A DNA stretch of 64,000 nt from Ascoidea asiatica (lineage: Eukaryota; Ascomycota; Saccharomycetes; Ascoideales; Ascoideaceae). The stretch is from positions 743,607-807,606 of the forward strand of contig BCKQ01000007.1 of NCBI GenBank assembly GCA_001600695.1, read 5' to 3'. A program made the position numbers and the translations under genes. Numbering within the stretch: the first letter of the stretch is position 1; each line of letters begins with the position of its first letter. The notes below the pieces were generated by a model, which worked only from the letters and a program-made list of their open reading frames with translations, did no database searches and was not told the DNA's origin. Shown here piece after piece: positions 1-12,349 of the stretch.

Positions 1-2
1 AT

Positions 3-2654
3 GGAATTAAGAAGATTGACTTAGAGACCTTTCCGCCTGGAATTGCAATACCATTAAAAGAGGCAATTGCATACTGCCAAGAAAATACACCGGTAGATTG
101 GGGTAATCAAGCATTTGATTTGATTAACAGAAAGGATTTAAGATCGCTTTCAAAACCATTCAAAGATTTTCAAGTTTTGAGTTCTTTCAGTAATGTTAAG
201 GATTTGGGAATTAAAGATGTTAAGCAAATTGTGGAACTTGTGACGAATAAAGAGCCAATATCTGCTTGGGATTCAGAATCTGAGGCTGATAGAATAAATA
301 TAACTAAGCTTATATTTTCGAATGATAGACGATTTTATGAAGTTACAAGACTCCTTCAATCTTCAAGAGTTCAGACTTTGTCTCTGAATTTAGCTTCTGA
401 AGTTAGTGAATATGAATTATTTCAAGTAGAAAAAGAATATGCATTGAAAGTTGCTACAAGAACATTAACCATACCCATGGGTAGAGGTGCCATATTTTTA
501 TCAAGTAGAATGCCTTTGATGACAGAAAAATTCCCAATTCCTAGACTAAATTTGTCTGTTACTATGATCCATTCAGAAACTACTATCAATGTTGAAAAAG
601 ATTTAGCAAGTGAAGAAGTGCTTCAATGGGGTTATTTTCATAATGGTGCATCGGCAGGGCTAGCTATTTCTAGGGATGCAAAAAATATCACAGGTAGTTG
701 GATTGATTTCAACAAGCCAATGGTTCTAAATGCTCAACATGGTGGATTTTTATTATCTTTAGGTCTTTTAGGACATCTTAAAGATTTAGAGCAATGGTAT
801 ATCTTCAATTATCTTGGGCCAAAACACATGTATACTAGCATTGGACTATTGCTTGGAATGTCAGCCAGTTTAAGAGGTACGATGGATATGAAATTAACCA
901 AAGTTTTGTCGGTCCATGTCGTGGCATTGTTGCCGCAGGGAGCTTCTGATTTGAATGTATCTATTCCTGTACAAACATCTGGAATCATTGGAATTGGATT
1001 ATTATACTTAGAAACACAACATAGAAAAATGAGTGAAGTTTTATTATCTCAAATCAATAGTAGATTAATTGTAAATGAAGAACTTATTATTGATGAAGGT
1101 TATAGATTATCAGCTGGAGTTGCTTTGGGATATGTTAATCTCGGTAAAGGAGATAATATTCCTGGCATTAATATGGTTGATCGATTATTGGCTTTAGGTA
1201 CACCTTTAAAAGATATTCAAACCGGGGATGCTTTGGATCAAGCATCATATGGAGCTCTAATAGCATTGGCATTTATTTATCTTAAATCAATGAATCAGTC
1301 TGTTGCAAGTAAATTAGATCTTCCAAGAACAGAGCAGTTCTTAGAGTATATACGACCAGATGTTCTTTTATTAAGGGTTGTTGCACGTAATTTTGTGATG
1401 TGGAATGATATTGGAAATGATGAAAAATGGATTAAAACAGTAATACCACATTGTTTATTAAAAAAATATTCTATTGAAAAAATCAAAAAATTAAATTCCA
1501 ATCAGCTAATTTATTTTTATTTTATTGCAGGATCTTGTCTATCTATGGGAATTAAATATGCTTCAACAAATGATGAAACTGCTAAAAAAACTATCTTAAA
1601 ATATTTAGATTTTGTTATCAAGCTTACTCAAAAATCAAGTAATTGTTTTGATGAAAGTTTAGCAAAACAAAATATATTTGATGTTCAAAATGTTTTATTG
1701 ATTGCAGTATCACTAATCATGACTGGTAGTGGTGACCTAGATGTTTTTAAAAGATTAAGAATTCTATTTAATCATGTTAATAAAGATATGCAATATGGTA
1801 ATTATATGGCGGTCAATATGGGATTGGGATTTTTATTTTTAGGAGGAGGACAATTTGGTTTTAATGATTCTAACTTTGCAATTGCATCATTATTGGTTGG
1901 TGTATTTCCATTATTTCCTAAAATAAATCAGGAGATTAAAATTCATTTACAAGCGTTAAGGTATTTTTGGGTTCTTTCTGTCAGGCCTTCTTGTTTAGTT
2001 ATCAGAGACGTTGAGACTATGAAGCCTATAAAGGGTAAGATCGAAATAATTTTAAAAAATGGAAAAGTATTAAATAAAGAAGCGCCATGCTTAATACCTA
2101 ATTTGAAAGAGATTTCATTTATTTCAACATTATCAAAAGAGTATTTTAACATCAATATAAATTTGAACATGAATTCTAGGAATAAAAAACAAAGTTATTT
2201 AAAAGTATTTAAAAAATCATTAACATTATATGGATTCAAAAAAAAAGAATATTTAAGTCTCAAAAAAAGCTTTGATTCAATCTTAGAGACATATAATAAA
2301 GAAGAAGAAAAAGAAGGAAACACAGAAGGAAGCGAACATAATTTTGGATTTGAAAATTGTAAAAGTACATTAGATAGGTTATTGAATGATTATAATTATT
2401 ATTATAATTATAATGAAGAAGAACTTTTAAAAAGAGGTAAAACTGATTTCTTTGATTGTGAGCATATTGATACGTTGATTGAGATTGAGGAAATGGTTAA
2501 AAAAGTTAAAGATATTGATTATTTATGGAATATTAAATTATTATTTGCTTATGCCGATAAGGTTTTAGATGAAAGTAAATCATTTTATTTGAGTTATAAG
2601 TTAATTGATGAGCTAAAAGTTGAATTGTGGGCATTCTCAAGAAATTGTTTATGA
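3..2654 (+). CDS. APC1: Anaphase-promoting complex subunit 1, C-terminal part (5' end outside the window)
   Basis: Scaffold subunit of the anaphase-promoting complex (APC/C), the nuclear ubiquitin ligase that triggers anaphase and mitotic exit. The frame is open from base 3 to a TGA at 2652-2654, so 883 codons are visible and the N-terminal half lies upstream. The protein shows the Apc1 proteasome/cyclosome (PC) repeat block: LLSLGLLGHL, SIGLLLGMSASLRGTMDM, ALLPQGASDLNV, LSAGVALGYVNLGKG, IALAFIYLKSMN, YFIAGSCLSMG and MGLGFLFLGGGQFG follow each other as in human and fungal Apc1. The tail after about residue 710 is Lys/Asn/Glu rich with a short Tyr/Asn tract, a lineage-specific insertion. Rpn1 and Rpn2 share PC repeats, but the TMDM/ALLP and FLFLGGG blocks are Apc1-like. 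The gene converges with PIS1, 173 bp away. No intron or frame break is seen in the visible part. Confidence 0.93.
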   Translation, partial: GIKKIDLETFPPGIAIPLKEAIAYCQENTPVDWGNQAFDLINRKDLRSLSKPFKDFQVLSSFSNVKDLGIKDVKQIVELVTNKEPISAWDSESEADRINITKLIFSNDRRFYEVTRLLQSSRVQTLSLNLASEVSEYELFQVEKEYALKVATRTLTIPMGRGAIFLSSRMPLMTEKFPIPRLNLSVTMIHSETTINVEKDLASEEVLQWGYFHNGASAGLAISRDAKNITGSWIDFNKPMVLNAQHGGFLLSLGLLGHLKDLEQWYIFNYLGPKHMYTSIGLLLGMSASLRGTMDMKLTKVLSVHVVALLPQGASDLNVSIPVQTSGIIGIGLLYLETQHRKMSEVLLSQINSRLIVNEELIIDEGYRLSAGVALGYVNLGKGDNIPGINMVDRLLALGTPLKDIQTGDALDQASYGALIALAFIYLKSMNQSVASKLDLPRTEQFLEYIRPDVLLLRVVARNFVMWNDIGNDEKWIKTVIPHCLLKKYSIEKIKKLNSNQLIYFYFIAGSCLSMGIKYASTNDETAKKTILKYLDFVIKLTQKSSNCFDESLAKQNIFDVQNVLLIAVSLIMTGSGDLDVFKRLRILFNHVNKDMQYGNYMAVNMGLGFLFLGGGQFGFNDSNFAIASLLVGVFPLFPKINQEIKIHLQALRYFWVLSVRPSCLVIRDVETMKPIKGKIEIILKNGKVLNKEAPCLIPNLKEISFISTLSKEYFNININLNMNSRNKKQSYLKVFKKSLTLYGFKKKEYLSLKKSFDSILETYNKEEEKEGNTEGSEHNFGFENCKSTLDRLLNDYNYYYNYNEEELLKRGKTDFFDCEHIDTLIEIEEMVKKVKDIDYLWNIKLLFAYADKVLDESKSFYLSYKLIDELKVELWAFSRNCL

Positions 2655-2827
2655 AAAAACCAGAAAACAGAAAATTTTAGTTTAAGATGGTTTCTATTTC
2701 CTAAATTTATATTTCTTTAATTTTATTTCTTTACATTTGTATTACATATAGATAAATATATATGAATATCATATTATAATTGTAAACATAAATGTATTAC
2801 TAGGTGACAACTACTCTAATACGATGA
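2655..2827. terminator. Shared 3' intergenic region between convergent APC1 and PIS1
   Basis: These 173 bp separate the two stop codons and must hold both 3' ends. The stretch is strongly AT rich and contains an alternating TATATATG run at 2757-2764, of the kind used as a yeast polyadenylation efficiency element on both strands. No other element is visible. Role inferred from position. Confidence 0.35.
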
Positions 2828-3541
2828 TTATTTTAGCTTCGATTGATTATTTTTATCAACAGAATCTAATTCAGCTAATATAACAGCAGCTCTTTTCAAT
2901 TGAACGAAATTTGTAAATTGCTTGAAAACATATAAAGGTAAAGTTAAATAAACTAAATAAGTAGCCAATTTAATGTTAAAAACTTTTGGTAATTGATCAA
3001 AATTTTGCAAATATAATGCTAAATAAAATAACTCATTAAAAAAACATGTAATGAAAAGTACAGATTTTTTGGTATAATATAAATTCAATAACCAGCTGGA
3101 TTCTTTAGATATAGATTTATGTGAGGAACCACCAGATGATAAAGTTGCAAACATATGCATATAATGAGAAGCTAAATCCACAGAAGTTGCAAGTTGAAAG
3201 AAAATTAAAGCATAATATTTATTGGTTAATGAATTTGAATTACATAAATAACAGATTAAAGTAGAAGTTGTACATCTATCTGTTACCATATCTAAAACAG
3301 CACCAAATCTTGAGGTTTGATTATATTTTCTTGCAGCGGCTCCATCACCAGCATCCAACAAACATGATATTGAATAAATAATCGTACAATATATAGGATG
3401 ATTTTCCATTAAAAATAAAGAAATTATTGCAGATAAAACTCTTGAATAACCAATTAAATTTGGAATGTATAAAAAGATATCATTGGAAGTAACTACTGAG
3501 GACAGAGGTGATATACCTTTTGACGAATTTGCTGTTGTCAT
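2828..3541 (-). CDS. PIS1: Phosphatidylinositol synthase (CDP-diacylglycerol--inositol 3-phosphatidyltransferase)
   Basis: Integral ER-membrane enzyme that joins CDP-diacylglycerol and myo-inositol to make phosphatidylinositol, essential in yeasts. The 237-residue product is close to the 220 residues of S. cerevisiae Pis1. The complete CDP-alcohol phosphotransferase motif D-x2-DG-x2-AR-x8-G-x3-D-x3-D is present, with D63, D66, G67, A70, R71, G80, D84 and D88. Family signatures YIPNLIGYSRV, SHYMHMFATLSSG, SHKS, NLYYTKK and FNELFY follow in the usual order, and the C-terminal VQLKRAA matches Pis1. Several hydrophobic segments fit a multi-pass protein. I chose the ATG at 3541, with A at -3. The frame stays open 10 codons further upstream, but only to a TTG. 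Expression is probably driven from the ~296 bp between the start codon and the LTR of an old copia element. Confidence 0.95.
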   Translation of the reverse strand: MTTANSSKGISPLSSVVTSNDIFLYIPNLIGYSRVLSAIISLFLMENHPIYCTIIYSISCLLDAGDGAAARKYNQTSRFGAVLDMVTDRCTTSTLICYLCNSNSLTNKYYALIFFQLATSVDLASHYMHMFATLSSGGSSHKSISKESSWLLNLYYTKKSVLFITCFFNELFYLALYLQNFDQLPKVFNIKLATYLVYLTLPLYVFKQFTNFVQLKRAAVILAELDSVDKNNQSKLK

Positions 3542-3837
3542 TGTTCTATAATTGATTGCCGGAATTATCAAACTACTGAAATTTAATCGAAAGATAGGGA
3601 AGTCTCAAAATTAAATCCACAGCTAAAAAACTTGAAGAGTTATATGAAAAGATTTGACGATTTAAAGATTTGAGCATTTAAACATTAAAACATTTAGAAG
3701 TTATTTTGTAGAAGCCAAAACTCCGTCCTTATAAGATAACCGAATTAAGGAAAGAGCTCAATATAATTTAACAAATTTCCGTGGCATTAACAACGAAATC
3801 CGGCCTCTCATATCGGCCTCCCCAAACAAATCAGGCC
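3542..3837 (-). promoter_or_regulatory. PIS1 upstream region, limited by a copia LTR
   Basis: About 296 bp lie between the PIS1 start codon and the first base of a copia LTR pointing the other way. They hold no ORF and must contain the native PIS1 promoter unless the LTR contributes. I see no certain TATA box or named operator. Confidence 0.35.
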
Positions 3838-4061
3838 AATTAAACTAGGCTACACAACTCTTTGTGTGGCTACTGAAATTCACCTAACCATGTGATCTTT
3901 ATAACATGTGACATATGTTACAACATTCCCATGATCTCCTACAACACGCCCGATTTATATTTTAGGTAACTATTTAAGTTGTCAATCTGCAAAGATGAAC
4001 CTTAGTCATCTTCTGACCACTCTTATAGTTAGTAAAACAAAATATACTCCTATGTTTTATT
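3838..4061 (+). repeat. 5' LTR of copia family 1 copy 1
   Basis: 224 bp aligning with the LTRs at 12350, 32005 and 41764. Conserved blocks are CTTTGTGTGGCTA, CTTTATAACATGTGACAT, CTTAGTCATCTTCT and AAAATATACT. It begins AATTAAA and ends TTATT, without TG...CA ends. Confidence 0.88.
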
Positions 4062-5632
4062 AACTATTGAGCCTAATTATTTTAATAAAAAAAATAATTT
4101 ACTATTTGTTTTGTTTACTATTCATAATAAATTAAATGATTTTTGTTTTATATCCAAAGTGTCCTGATTAACAAAACAATTGATAAAGTGAATTTAAATT
4201 ACCATCACCTTAATATGATGCTTATTTAGCATATGGTATAAATATAAACTCGGTATAAGTTTTAATATATCCAACCAGTCTCTGAAAACATTTAAGTCAA
4301 TAAACTCAAATTAACATTCAAGGTACCTAAAATAACTTTTCGGTATATGTTTTTCATCCATTTGAATAATTTATATCCGCTTTTGTTGTTAGTCTTATTT
4401 GCCTTTTTTACCCCTTAAACCTTAAAACTCTCTGCTATGCTGATGCGATTACTGTTTAAAGGATAATAATTCTACAAACATTCTCTGTTGGTGGGTTTTC
4501 ACCGATAGAGACAATTGGGGTATCTAATTTTTTTAAAGACTTAGAAATGGTTTTCCACCACGGTCTCCATTATTTGTTATTTCGGTTTAGAGATCACCAA
4601 AAAGTCAGTTGTTTAAAATTGCTTACCAACAGCGGTTCTCACAGTACGTTTAATCTCATAAACATATGACCTATCAAAAAGTATTCATGTAATTAGAAGC
4701 TAATTTAAAGCTGAGTCAATATGAAAGTAATCGTTTTATTATTGTTGAGCCCTTGTGATTTGGTTCATGGTGAACAATTATGTTTTTGAATATAAATTTT
4801 ATTTTAAATTTTAATATTGATTAAATTTTCCAAATTTATCTACAATTATTTTCAATACTACTGATGATTTATGTTGCCCAAACCATTCAATTACTATTTA
4901 AAATTTCAAACTTCAATTAAAAAGTTTGTCAAATCATTACTTATTCTTATTGATAAAAACATTATCAAACATGTATCAATTCAACTAAATGCTATTTCAC
5001 TAACAACCATCTCCAGATACAAAATCAATTGCAGTCTAGAGCATTTTATGTTAAATTATTATTTTTTAAATTGTTCATAACTATTTTTAATTTTAATATC
5101 TTATCGCCATATCTACAACGTTTTGTGGTTCAGTTAAATTCATCTGCCATTTTACTTTTGAAACTATTACTTATTATATTTCCATGTTTCCTACGTTTGA
5201 GCTATTACTTTGTCCAGTGAATTAAACATCTTATTCAAAAACTCATTTTTAAAAAATGTTTTTCATATGTATTTCTATTCTAATAAGTTTAATTAGATAC
5301 AATTTTTTTTTGTTTTGTTCATATAAACATTTCGGAAAGTTCTTTCTTTTCAAATGTTATTAATTTTAAAGGTTGACCCGAATCTTCCTAAATTTACTCC
5401 TGAAAGACTATGATCAAAACGTTTCAAAATGTTGAATTCTCACTCAATTATAATTGATTTAAAACTATTTCCCTAAATCAGAGTTCCAGTAGTATTTTGA
5501 ACGAATTTCCTTAATATAATCTTGTTTAATTTATTCATGTGTTGATATATTTTAGATTTGTTTTACTTTAATTCTGTCTCATTTTCCATTTCAATCAAAC
5601 TTCTATCTAAACTATTGCTTAATCCCGGAAAC
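4062..5632 (+). other. Leader of copia copy 1, no gene
   Basis: About 1.57 kb between LTR and gag start. It opens with AACTATTGAGCCTAAT, the decayed counterpart of the primer-binding-site candidate of copy 2. Short ORFs here (for example 4871-5080) have no counterpart in copy 2 and are taken as chance. Confidence 0.5.
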
Positions 5633-7200
5633 ATGTCTACAGACGTTCCTATTGATGGTAATTTTGATAACAACCTTGTTGGTAAACTAAATGATGATGA
5701 TGTTAATGAATATCTTCTGTTTATTTCAAAATTTGCATAATGAATGCAATTCGTACAAGCTTCTTCACAAAATACTCTCTCTATTTCCATATTTGATCAT
5801 CGCATCAACGTGTTTAGACTTAGTACTGTTGAAAACATTAATCAAACTGAAATTAATCAGAGTGTTTTTTTACAAGCTAAACTTATCGGCAATTATCAAG
5901 TATCAATAGTTCCTGAAAAGAAAACACTTATTCATATTGAAAAGGACAATAAAACAGAAAGAATTTAATTATTAAGAAATAATAACCCTACTTATCCTTT
6001 TTGAGTAATTATGCTAATGAATTCTTTACCGAACCTTTGATTGAATACCCTATTAAATTATTCACAAATGTTATAACTTTAGATAATGAAAATTCTAACA
6101 ATGAAGATAACCAAATAAGAAAATTACGTTTTGAAGTTAGCAAATATTCAGTTAAAAATTGTGAGCACCTTCATAAATTTGTAGATAGAATTTTTTCTCT
6201 TCGTGAATTATTTCAGCTCATCACTGAAGATCAATCTGGTTTTGGTTTTACAAAATGACATTTCCCGTCAAAGTAAAGCTATTATTAAACAATTTTTGAA
6301 TAATAATATTGAATAAAAGCTTGACTTTTCCACTCAACAAATCATTGATATTATCGAGGTATCAAAAGTCAAAGTTCAAGTCTCAATCATGAAACATCAA
6401 CAGAAAAAAATTTATTCTGAAGACCTGTTAAATCAATTAGTATCAGTTATTAATTTCAAATTCGGAAACGGAGTTCTCAAAAGTGCTAATCTATTATGGT
6501 AGAAAATAAAAAACTCTTTATTGAAGTTCCTTCTTCTGACCATCAAGAATTAATCAAAGATCAAAATACTTACATCAAATTAACAAAAACACTTTTCGAA
6601 TAAAATGTCTGGGGTTATTGCTAAACACTTAATAGAAAACTTTATTACAAGTATTAATACAAATAAGTATAACAAATACAAAGATAAATTTATCCCCTTA
6701 TCAATAAATGGTAATGTGAAATTTATTGTTGAATCGAATTTAATTGCAGTTCAATTGCTAAAATCTAGAAATGCAGAAAATGACAAATTAATTATTGAAA
6801 ACTTAATAAGAAAAGAAATTTCACTACCGATATTTTAGATCCCAAGAAAACTGGTTTAGGTCAAAACTTCAGTTCAAAGTCTCTTTATATTAAAATATCC
6901 AAAATTTCTGCTTCTGATGACACTTCTCATGTTTTGGCTTTCAATAATAAAACAAACTCAATTAATGACATGTCTTCTAACACTGATACTGATGATTAAT
7001 ATATTTTACTTATCTCTGATACCAATGCTCCAAAATGTTTTGCCCTTCCCTTAAAAACAATTTATGATGATGAGTTTTTTGAGTCCCTTTTATGAAGCTA
7101 AACTTTGCTGCAACTCTAAAGTTTTCAAACATGATCAATCTCTCTGTCCTATATCCGTTACAGACTTAACTAAGTTCTATCAACTATTAGTTTATTATAA
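5633..7200 (+). pseudogene. gag remnant of copia copy 1
   Basis: Starts at ATG 5633 with a protein beginning MSTDVPIDGNFD, matching the gag start of copy 2 (MTDVPIDGNFD at 33606). Pieces at 5744-5968, 6001-6258 and 6605-6838 align with copy 2 gag but fall in different frames and contain stops. The CCHC zinc knuckle is visible near 7095-7140 as CCNSKVFKHDQSLC, with the second Cys changed to Ser. After about 7140 it keeps about 100 bp that are missing from copy 2. It cannot be translated. Confidence 0.75.
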
Positions 7201-7338
7201 AATGGCTTCTTATCATTCTTTATTTGTTCAATTATAGGATGAATACTAGTTTTCTATTATGAATATTATCAAAAAGAATAAATGTTCTAAAAAATTTGGA
7301 AATTTTTAGAAAAAGTTTCTTTAATTATAATTCTCAAT

Positions 7339-10300
7339 ATGAACGATGGTGGAGTTGAATTTATAGCTTATTATGATAGCAATAACAAATTGATCAATGC
7401 TAATTGTCACTTAAACAATACATGTACTAGGTTCTCGTTCAATGTGTTCAAATCTTATAATTCTTGTTTAAATAATTTCATTGAAACCAATTTCAATTTT
7501 ATAAGAATGAGCTCTCTTAAAACAAATTTACAAATCCATCATAAATTGAGTTAGCTTCCTCTCAATACGATAATTAAGCTTATTGATTGTAATGCAATTG
7601 ATCACAAAAATCTTATGATTTCTAACAAGGATTTTAGTTGCGCAATATGTCAATGACATAATATTAATGATAAGATTTCTTCTAAATCAAAATTTGTTGC
7701 TACTAGACATAATCAAAATATTCAAGTTGGTGGCATAGGACCCGTTACTCCTGTTAGCATCACAGGTTATAAATATATTTTTGGTATTGTTGATAAATTT
7801 ACAAAGTTTATTTATGCTAAACCTATATTTTATAAACGATAATCAGCTATTTATTTAACGTTTTTCTGAACCACTTACAAACTCTATTTCAGTATAAAGC
7901 TACCTTTCTATTCAGTGATCAAGGTGCAGAGTATGTCAGCAATTTGATTAACCTAAAAGTATTTATGGATGGAACAGATCAAAGATGTATGTTTTGGTTA
8001 TAGAAGTATTCAAAATCGTTTAGCACAAAGAGCTATTTCAACTTGGCTCACAATCTGTAGATCTTTATTATTTTCTTCCGGTATTCCTAATAGATTGCGG
8101 GAATTTGCTAGTTTTGATTCAATGGATAGGCATACTAAATCTTTACATAATAATAGTTAAATTAGTCCGCTTGAACTACAATATAATTAACCTTGCATTC
8201 AGCAAATTTATGTATTCGGCTCCTTTATTTTTACAACTAAAGAGTATATTAGACTTCAAAGCTCAAAAACTTGTAAACACGGTAGGCGAATTTTCCTTTC
8301 TGAACCTAGATCTCAGCCTGGTCAACTTTATTTAAATCATGATTTTATGAAAATTATGATTGCTGTTGTTATTAATCAAAACAAAAAACAAAGACTACTT
8401 AAAGATCTTAGTATAATACTAGATATAAATAGAATTCAAATAATTTCATCTGACTCTAAAACAAATTCATTCCATTCTGTATCTGCTTATCAAGAAGATG
8501 TTCAAACCCCCATTAAAGTTTCCTTTAAAAAATCAGATTACTGCTAAACTGAAAGATACTTTCCAGACTATAAACTTAGAATTTCAAAAAAGGTCTCTGA
8601 TAATTTGTGTAATGAATTTTTCGATGTCAATGGGAATTCCTGATTAAACACTATTACTAAAGATTTCCTCAATAACTCTAATATATCTCGTACTAACAAT
8701 ATAACTGTTTCTCCGGCCTCTGTACCTAAAACACCATCTAAATTTTCTCCTTAAAATCAAGTTACGTTTAATTTCCCTACATCTATACAACTTGTCAATA
8801 GAAATAGATTGACTCAAAAGACAATTCCATCTTATGAGTCAATTGAAAACAAAACAACAATTTTTATTTCTGAAACTGTAAAAAATTCAATCGACTCTAC
8901 TCCTAAACCAGCATCTTTCTCTGCTACTTCACCCACCCTAAAAAATTATCATGTTAAAGAAAATACAATTAAACATTGCCTTCAATAATTCTAATGGTTG
9001 CTTCTCTAATCCTGATTCACTTCTTCAATACTTGGAAAAAGAAAAATCCGTATCAGAATTGGATAAATTTAATCTTAAACTAACTAATGAAAATTCTTTA
9101 ACACCGAATCCAGCTTTTCATCTAATTACATCGTCAGATAAAGTTTCTATTTTTCCTATAAATAACAATTTTCAATACTCAAATTCTGTAAAAGCTTCTC
9201 GTCCAGATGAAAACTTTATTTTAACTCCCTCTAAAAGTTTCTCTAATAAAATTTCTAATTACAATGGTTCCATATGATTTAATCCCCTCTTCTTATATAA
9301 TAAAAATCTTACCGCTGATGTTCTTAATCCAAATTCTTGGCTATAACAATAACTTATTATCTCAAATTTCTAAACTTAATTGAAATAATTTTTTTGTTAA
9401 TTGTTTATTAGATTCTAGTTGCACTCCAAATGATCTATGTTCTGTAGTTACTAAAAGCTATAATAATACTGATAAAAGATACTTAAATTATACAATCCCC
9501 AAAGCTATTCCAAATTAGAATGAAGGTTCTTTTATTACACCTGTGCCACTGAGGAAGAATTTCTTCATATATATCGCTCAATTCATCTAGATGAAGCTTT
9601 AATAAATGGAAAATTTTCTCCTGGCACGAAAACGCTTATTAATAAGCTTTCTCAAACTCCCCTTTCTTTTGGTACATCTTCTTTATATGAAGTTTTAGAT
9701 CATAATGTTGGAGGACATTTTATAACGAATATTAAACAGTTAATCAAGAACCAGTAAATTTCAAAGCAATTCAATATATACCATCTAATTTTCAAAAACT
9801 TTGGCTTGAAGCTTGTTCTCGAGAATTCAATTGTTTCAATTCATTTGAATTTTGCGAATTACTTTCAGAACCTATCAATAAAATTCCAATTTTCACAGGA
9901 AGATGGATACTAAAAATGAAGCATATTTCTGAATTTAGACCAAACCAAGATGGGTGATCCAACGTGATCGTCAAAAACCTGGAAGAGATTTGAAACTTAT
10001 GCACGTCTGTGCCCTAATGAGATTTTTCCCACCTTAATCAAAATATATGCAGAAAAGAAATGGTTCATTGAAACTGGTGATGTTCCTTCTCCATTTCTGA
10101 GATGTTAAATTAAAGAAACACTATATGTCCATGAACATGAAGGCTTATTAACAAACAATTTCCTAATCATATATATTAAATAACTGGTAGTATTTACGGT
10201 CTGCATCAAGCACCAACAGAATGGTATCTACAAGTTTCGGAACAGTTATAATATAAATTATACACTCAAGATGAAAATGTTTCCTGTATTATTTCAAGAT

Positions 10301-11390
10301 CCTCAATTTTTTGTATAAAAATAGATGCTCTGTAAGTTGAAGACATTATTGTTACTGCGTCTTCAATGAAAGCAATGTAAATTAGAAAAAATGATTTTTC
10401 AGAATTATTTAATATTAAATTATTAGGTCAAATAAAAAATTTCCTTCGCCTTGAGATTGATTGGAACAGAGAAAAAGTATATACATTTATTAATCAAGAA
10501 AAATATTCACAGAAAATAATAGATACTTTTTTAATCAATACAAATAAAGATAATATCAATGTACGGTACAATGATTCGTTTAAAACTCTAAATATAATTC
10601 CTGAAAAAAATAAAATTTTCAAAGATTGAAAAAATTTCTTATACCCAAATAGGAGGAAGGCTGGTACATTTATCTAGATTTTTCCGACCAGATATAACTC
10701 AGTCTGTTCATATTCTAACTAGACAGAAGGTAAACTATAATTAATTTTATTACAAATGTGCTTTACCTATTCTAAATTATATAAGGAATTCAATTACTTT
10801 GGTCCTTTATTTCCATTAGATCCAATGAAATATAAATCAAGCACTTTCTCTGATGCCTATTACTCTACAGGTGCTCAGTCGGTTAGTGGTACTATTACAA
10901 TATATGGTAAGATACCTTTCTATTGGGGTTTTAAATTTATAGCTTTTCCTCCTTAATATTCCTCAGATTCTGAATTGCAAGCTCGTGCTCACAGCTCTAA
11001 GAACACGGGATATCTAGCTTGGTTCATTTCAAGACATGATTCCTTCACTTGACCAGACGACACATTCAATAGTTTCAACAGAAAGAGAAATTTTAATTCA
11101 AGTTTCCAATTACCTTTTCTAGATAAACCACCCATTAAAAGTTTTGCCACTATAGTTTTTGTTGATAATAAAAGTGCTGTTTGTTGGACTACATATAGTA
11201 GTAAGCTAAAGGCTAGAGCTCATAATGAACAAAGGTTTTTATTAATTTCTGACAGAATCTATAAAAAATAACAAGAAGTTGAATATGTCAACACTTTAAA
11301 CAATATGGCTGCTATTTTTATTAAATGTCCCCGGATGCAAGCGTCCTTCGTTCAGCTAACTTTCTAGTCTCCAGACCACCAGTTATAATA
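7339..11390 (+). pseudogene. pol remnant (integrase, RT, RNase H) of copia copy 1; protease deleted
   Basis: Joins gag directly to the region before the integrase zinc finger, so the protease present in copy 2 near 36770 is missing. The integrase HHCC finger is recognisable at about 7530-7660 (IHHKL, then CAICQ), and the core at about 7730-8160 includes SDQGAE and YRSIQN. RT lies at about 9790-10740, with YGLHQAPTEWY near 10198 and RPDITQSVH near 10690. The catalytic pair reads Val-Glu-Asp at 10336-10344, where copy 2 has Val-Asp-Glu, pointing to an ancestral VDD. RNase H follows (FSDAYYS at about 10846, then DNKSAV). Many stops and frame changes; dead. Confidence 0.8.
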
Positions 11391-12349
11391 GCTTAAATTT
11401 AATAGTTATATTGTTGATTTAACTCACTCATAAGGAATTCTGTTCTGGATGTGATACTATGCAGATATTAAAATCAAGTTTCTATTCAACTACTAACCAA
11501 TCGCAGCTAATTTTAATTTGGTTTCATCAAGTTCCAAAATCATCTACAAAATCCACTTTAACATTAGTTAAGTTATTCAATTTTATTTTTCTTTTCAGCA
11601 AGCCCAAATCAATAATTGTGTCACAAGCACATGTTACAATTCTTCTGATTGTTTACTTTCATTAGAAGCTAGTTTGCTTCTAGTCGTTTTCCAAAATTAA
11701 ATCCAACATGTTAAATTCTTCCCAATCTAGATTTCATCTGTTTCAAATCTACTTGAATCGAATAATAAATTCTTACCCAATTCTGCAGTATGATTTGCTA
11801 ATAACTCTTTAGGATTAGAACTAAATTATTTACAGTTTATACAATGTATACTTATAAACTTAAATGTTTATTAAAATTCAGTATAAAAGTAGTCTTTATT
11901 TAATGGTCAACTAATTTACTAAATTATAACTGCTACTGACTTTGATTCCATAGTTACTGATCATTTCCAATTTTTTTTTTTCACTATACCTTATCTTTTA
12001 TTCTTTTAGATTCTGCGTTTTAATTTCTTTAAGTTCTGGAGGTGCTCTTTCATGTCAAAGATAATTGTTAGTTTAAAATTTATCTTCTTTTATGCTTTGA
12101 TTTATTTTATCTTTTCATTTTCTCCTTTACATTGTTTTACTCTAAATTTCTTATCTTTTGGTAAAGACAAATTTTCTATTGTTTTACTCTTGGCATGATT
12201 ACTTGTTACAACAACCCTTACTCTATGATATATACCTAATTAGAATAAGGACGTGAAGTTCATCGAGTAAGGCTTAACTACCTTATTTCTTCAAAAGCTC
12301 ACTCTCCTTAACTGTCATCATCCACCAGAAATTCCTGTTTGTGGAGGTG
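11391..12349 (+). other. 3' untranslated part of copia copy 1 with polypurine tract
   Basis: About 960 bp without coding pattern, matching 41087-41763 of copy 2 in parts. It ends in TGTGGAGGTG immediately before the 3' LTR, the likely plus-strand primer (polypurine tract). Confidence 0.55.

Noticed and set aside
3-2654. Rpn1 or Rpn2 (proteasome subunit) for the first gene
   Set aside because: PC repeats are shared, but the block order and the TMDM, ALLP and FLFLGGG segments fit Apc1, not Rpn1 or Rpn2.
2828-3571. Longer PIS1 starting at 3571
   Set aside because: That start is a TTG codon; the first ATG in frame is at 3541 with a good -3 A, and the family has a short N-terminus.
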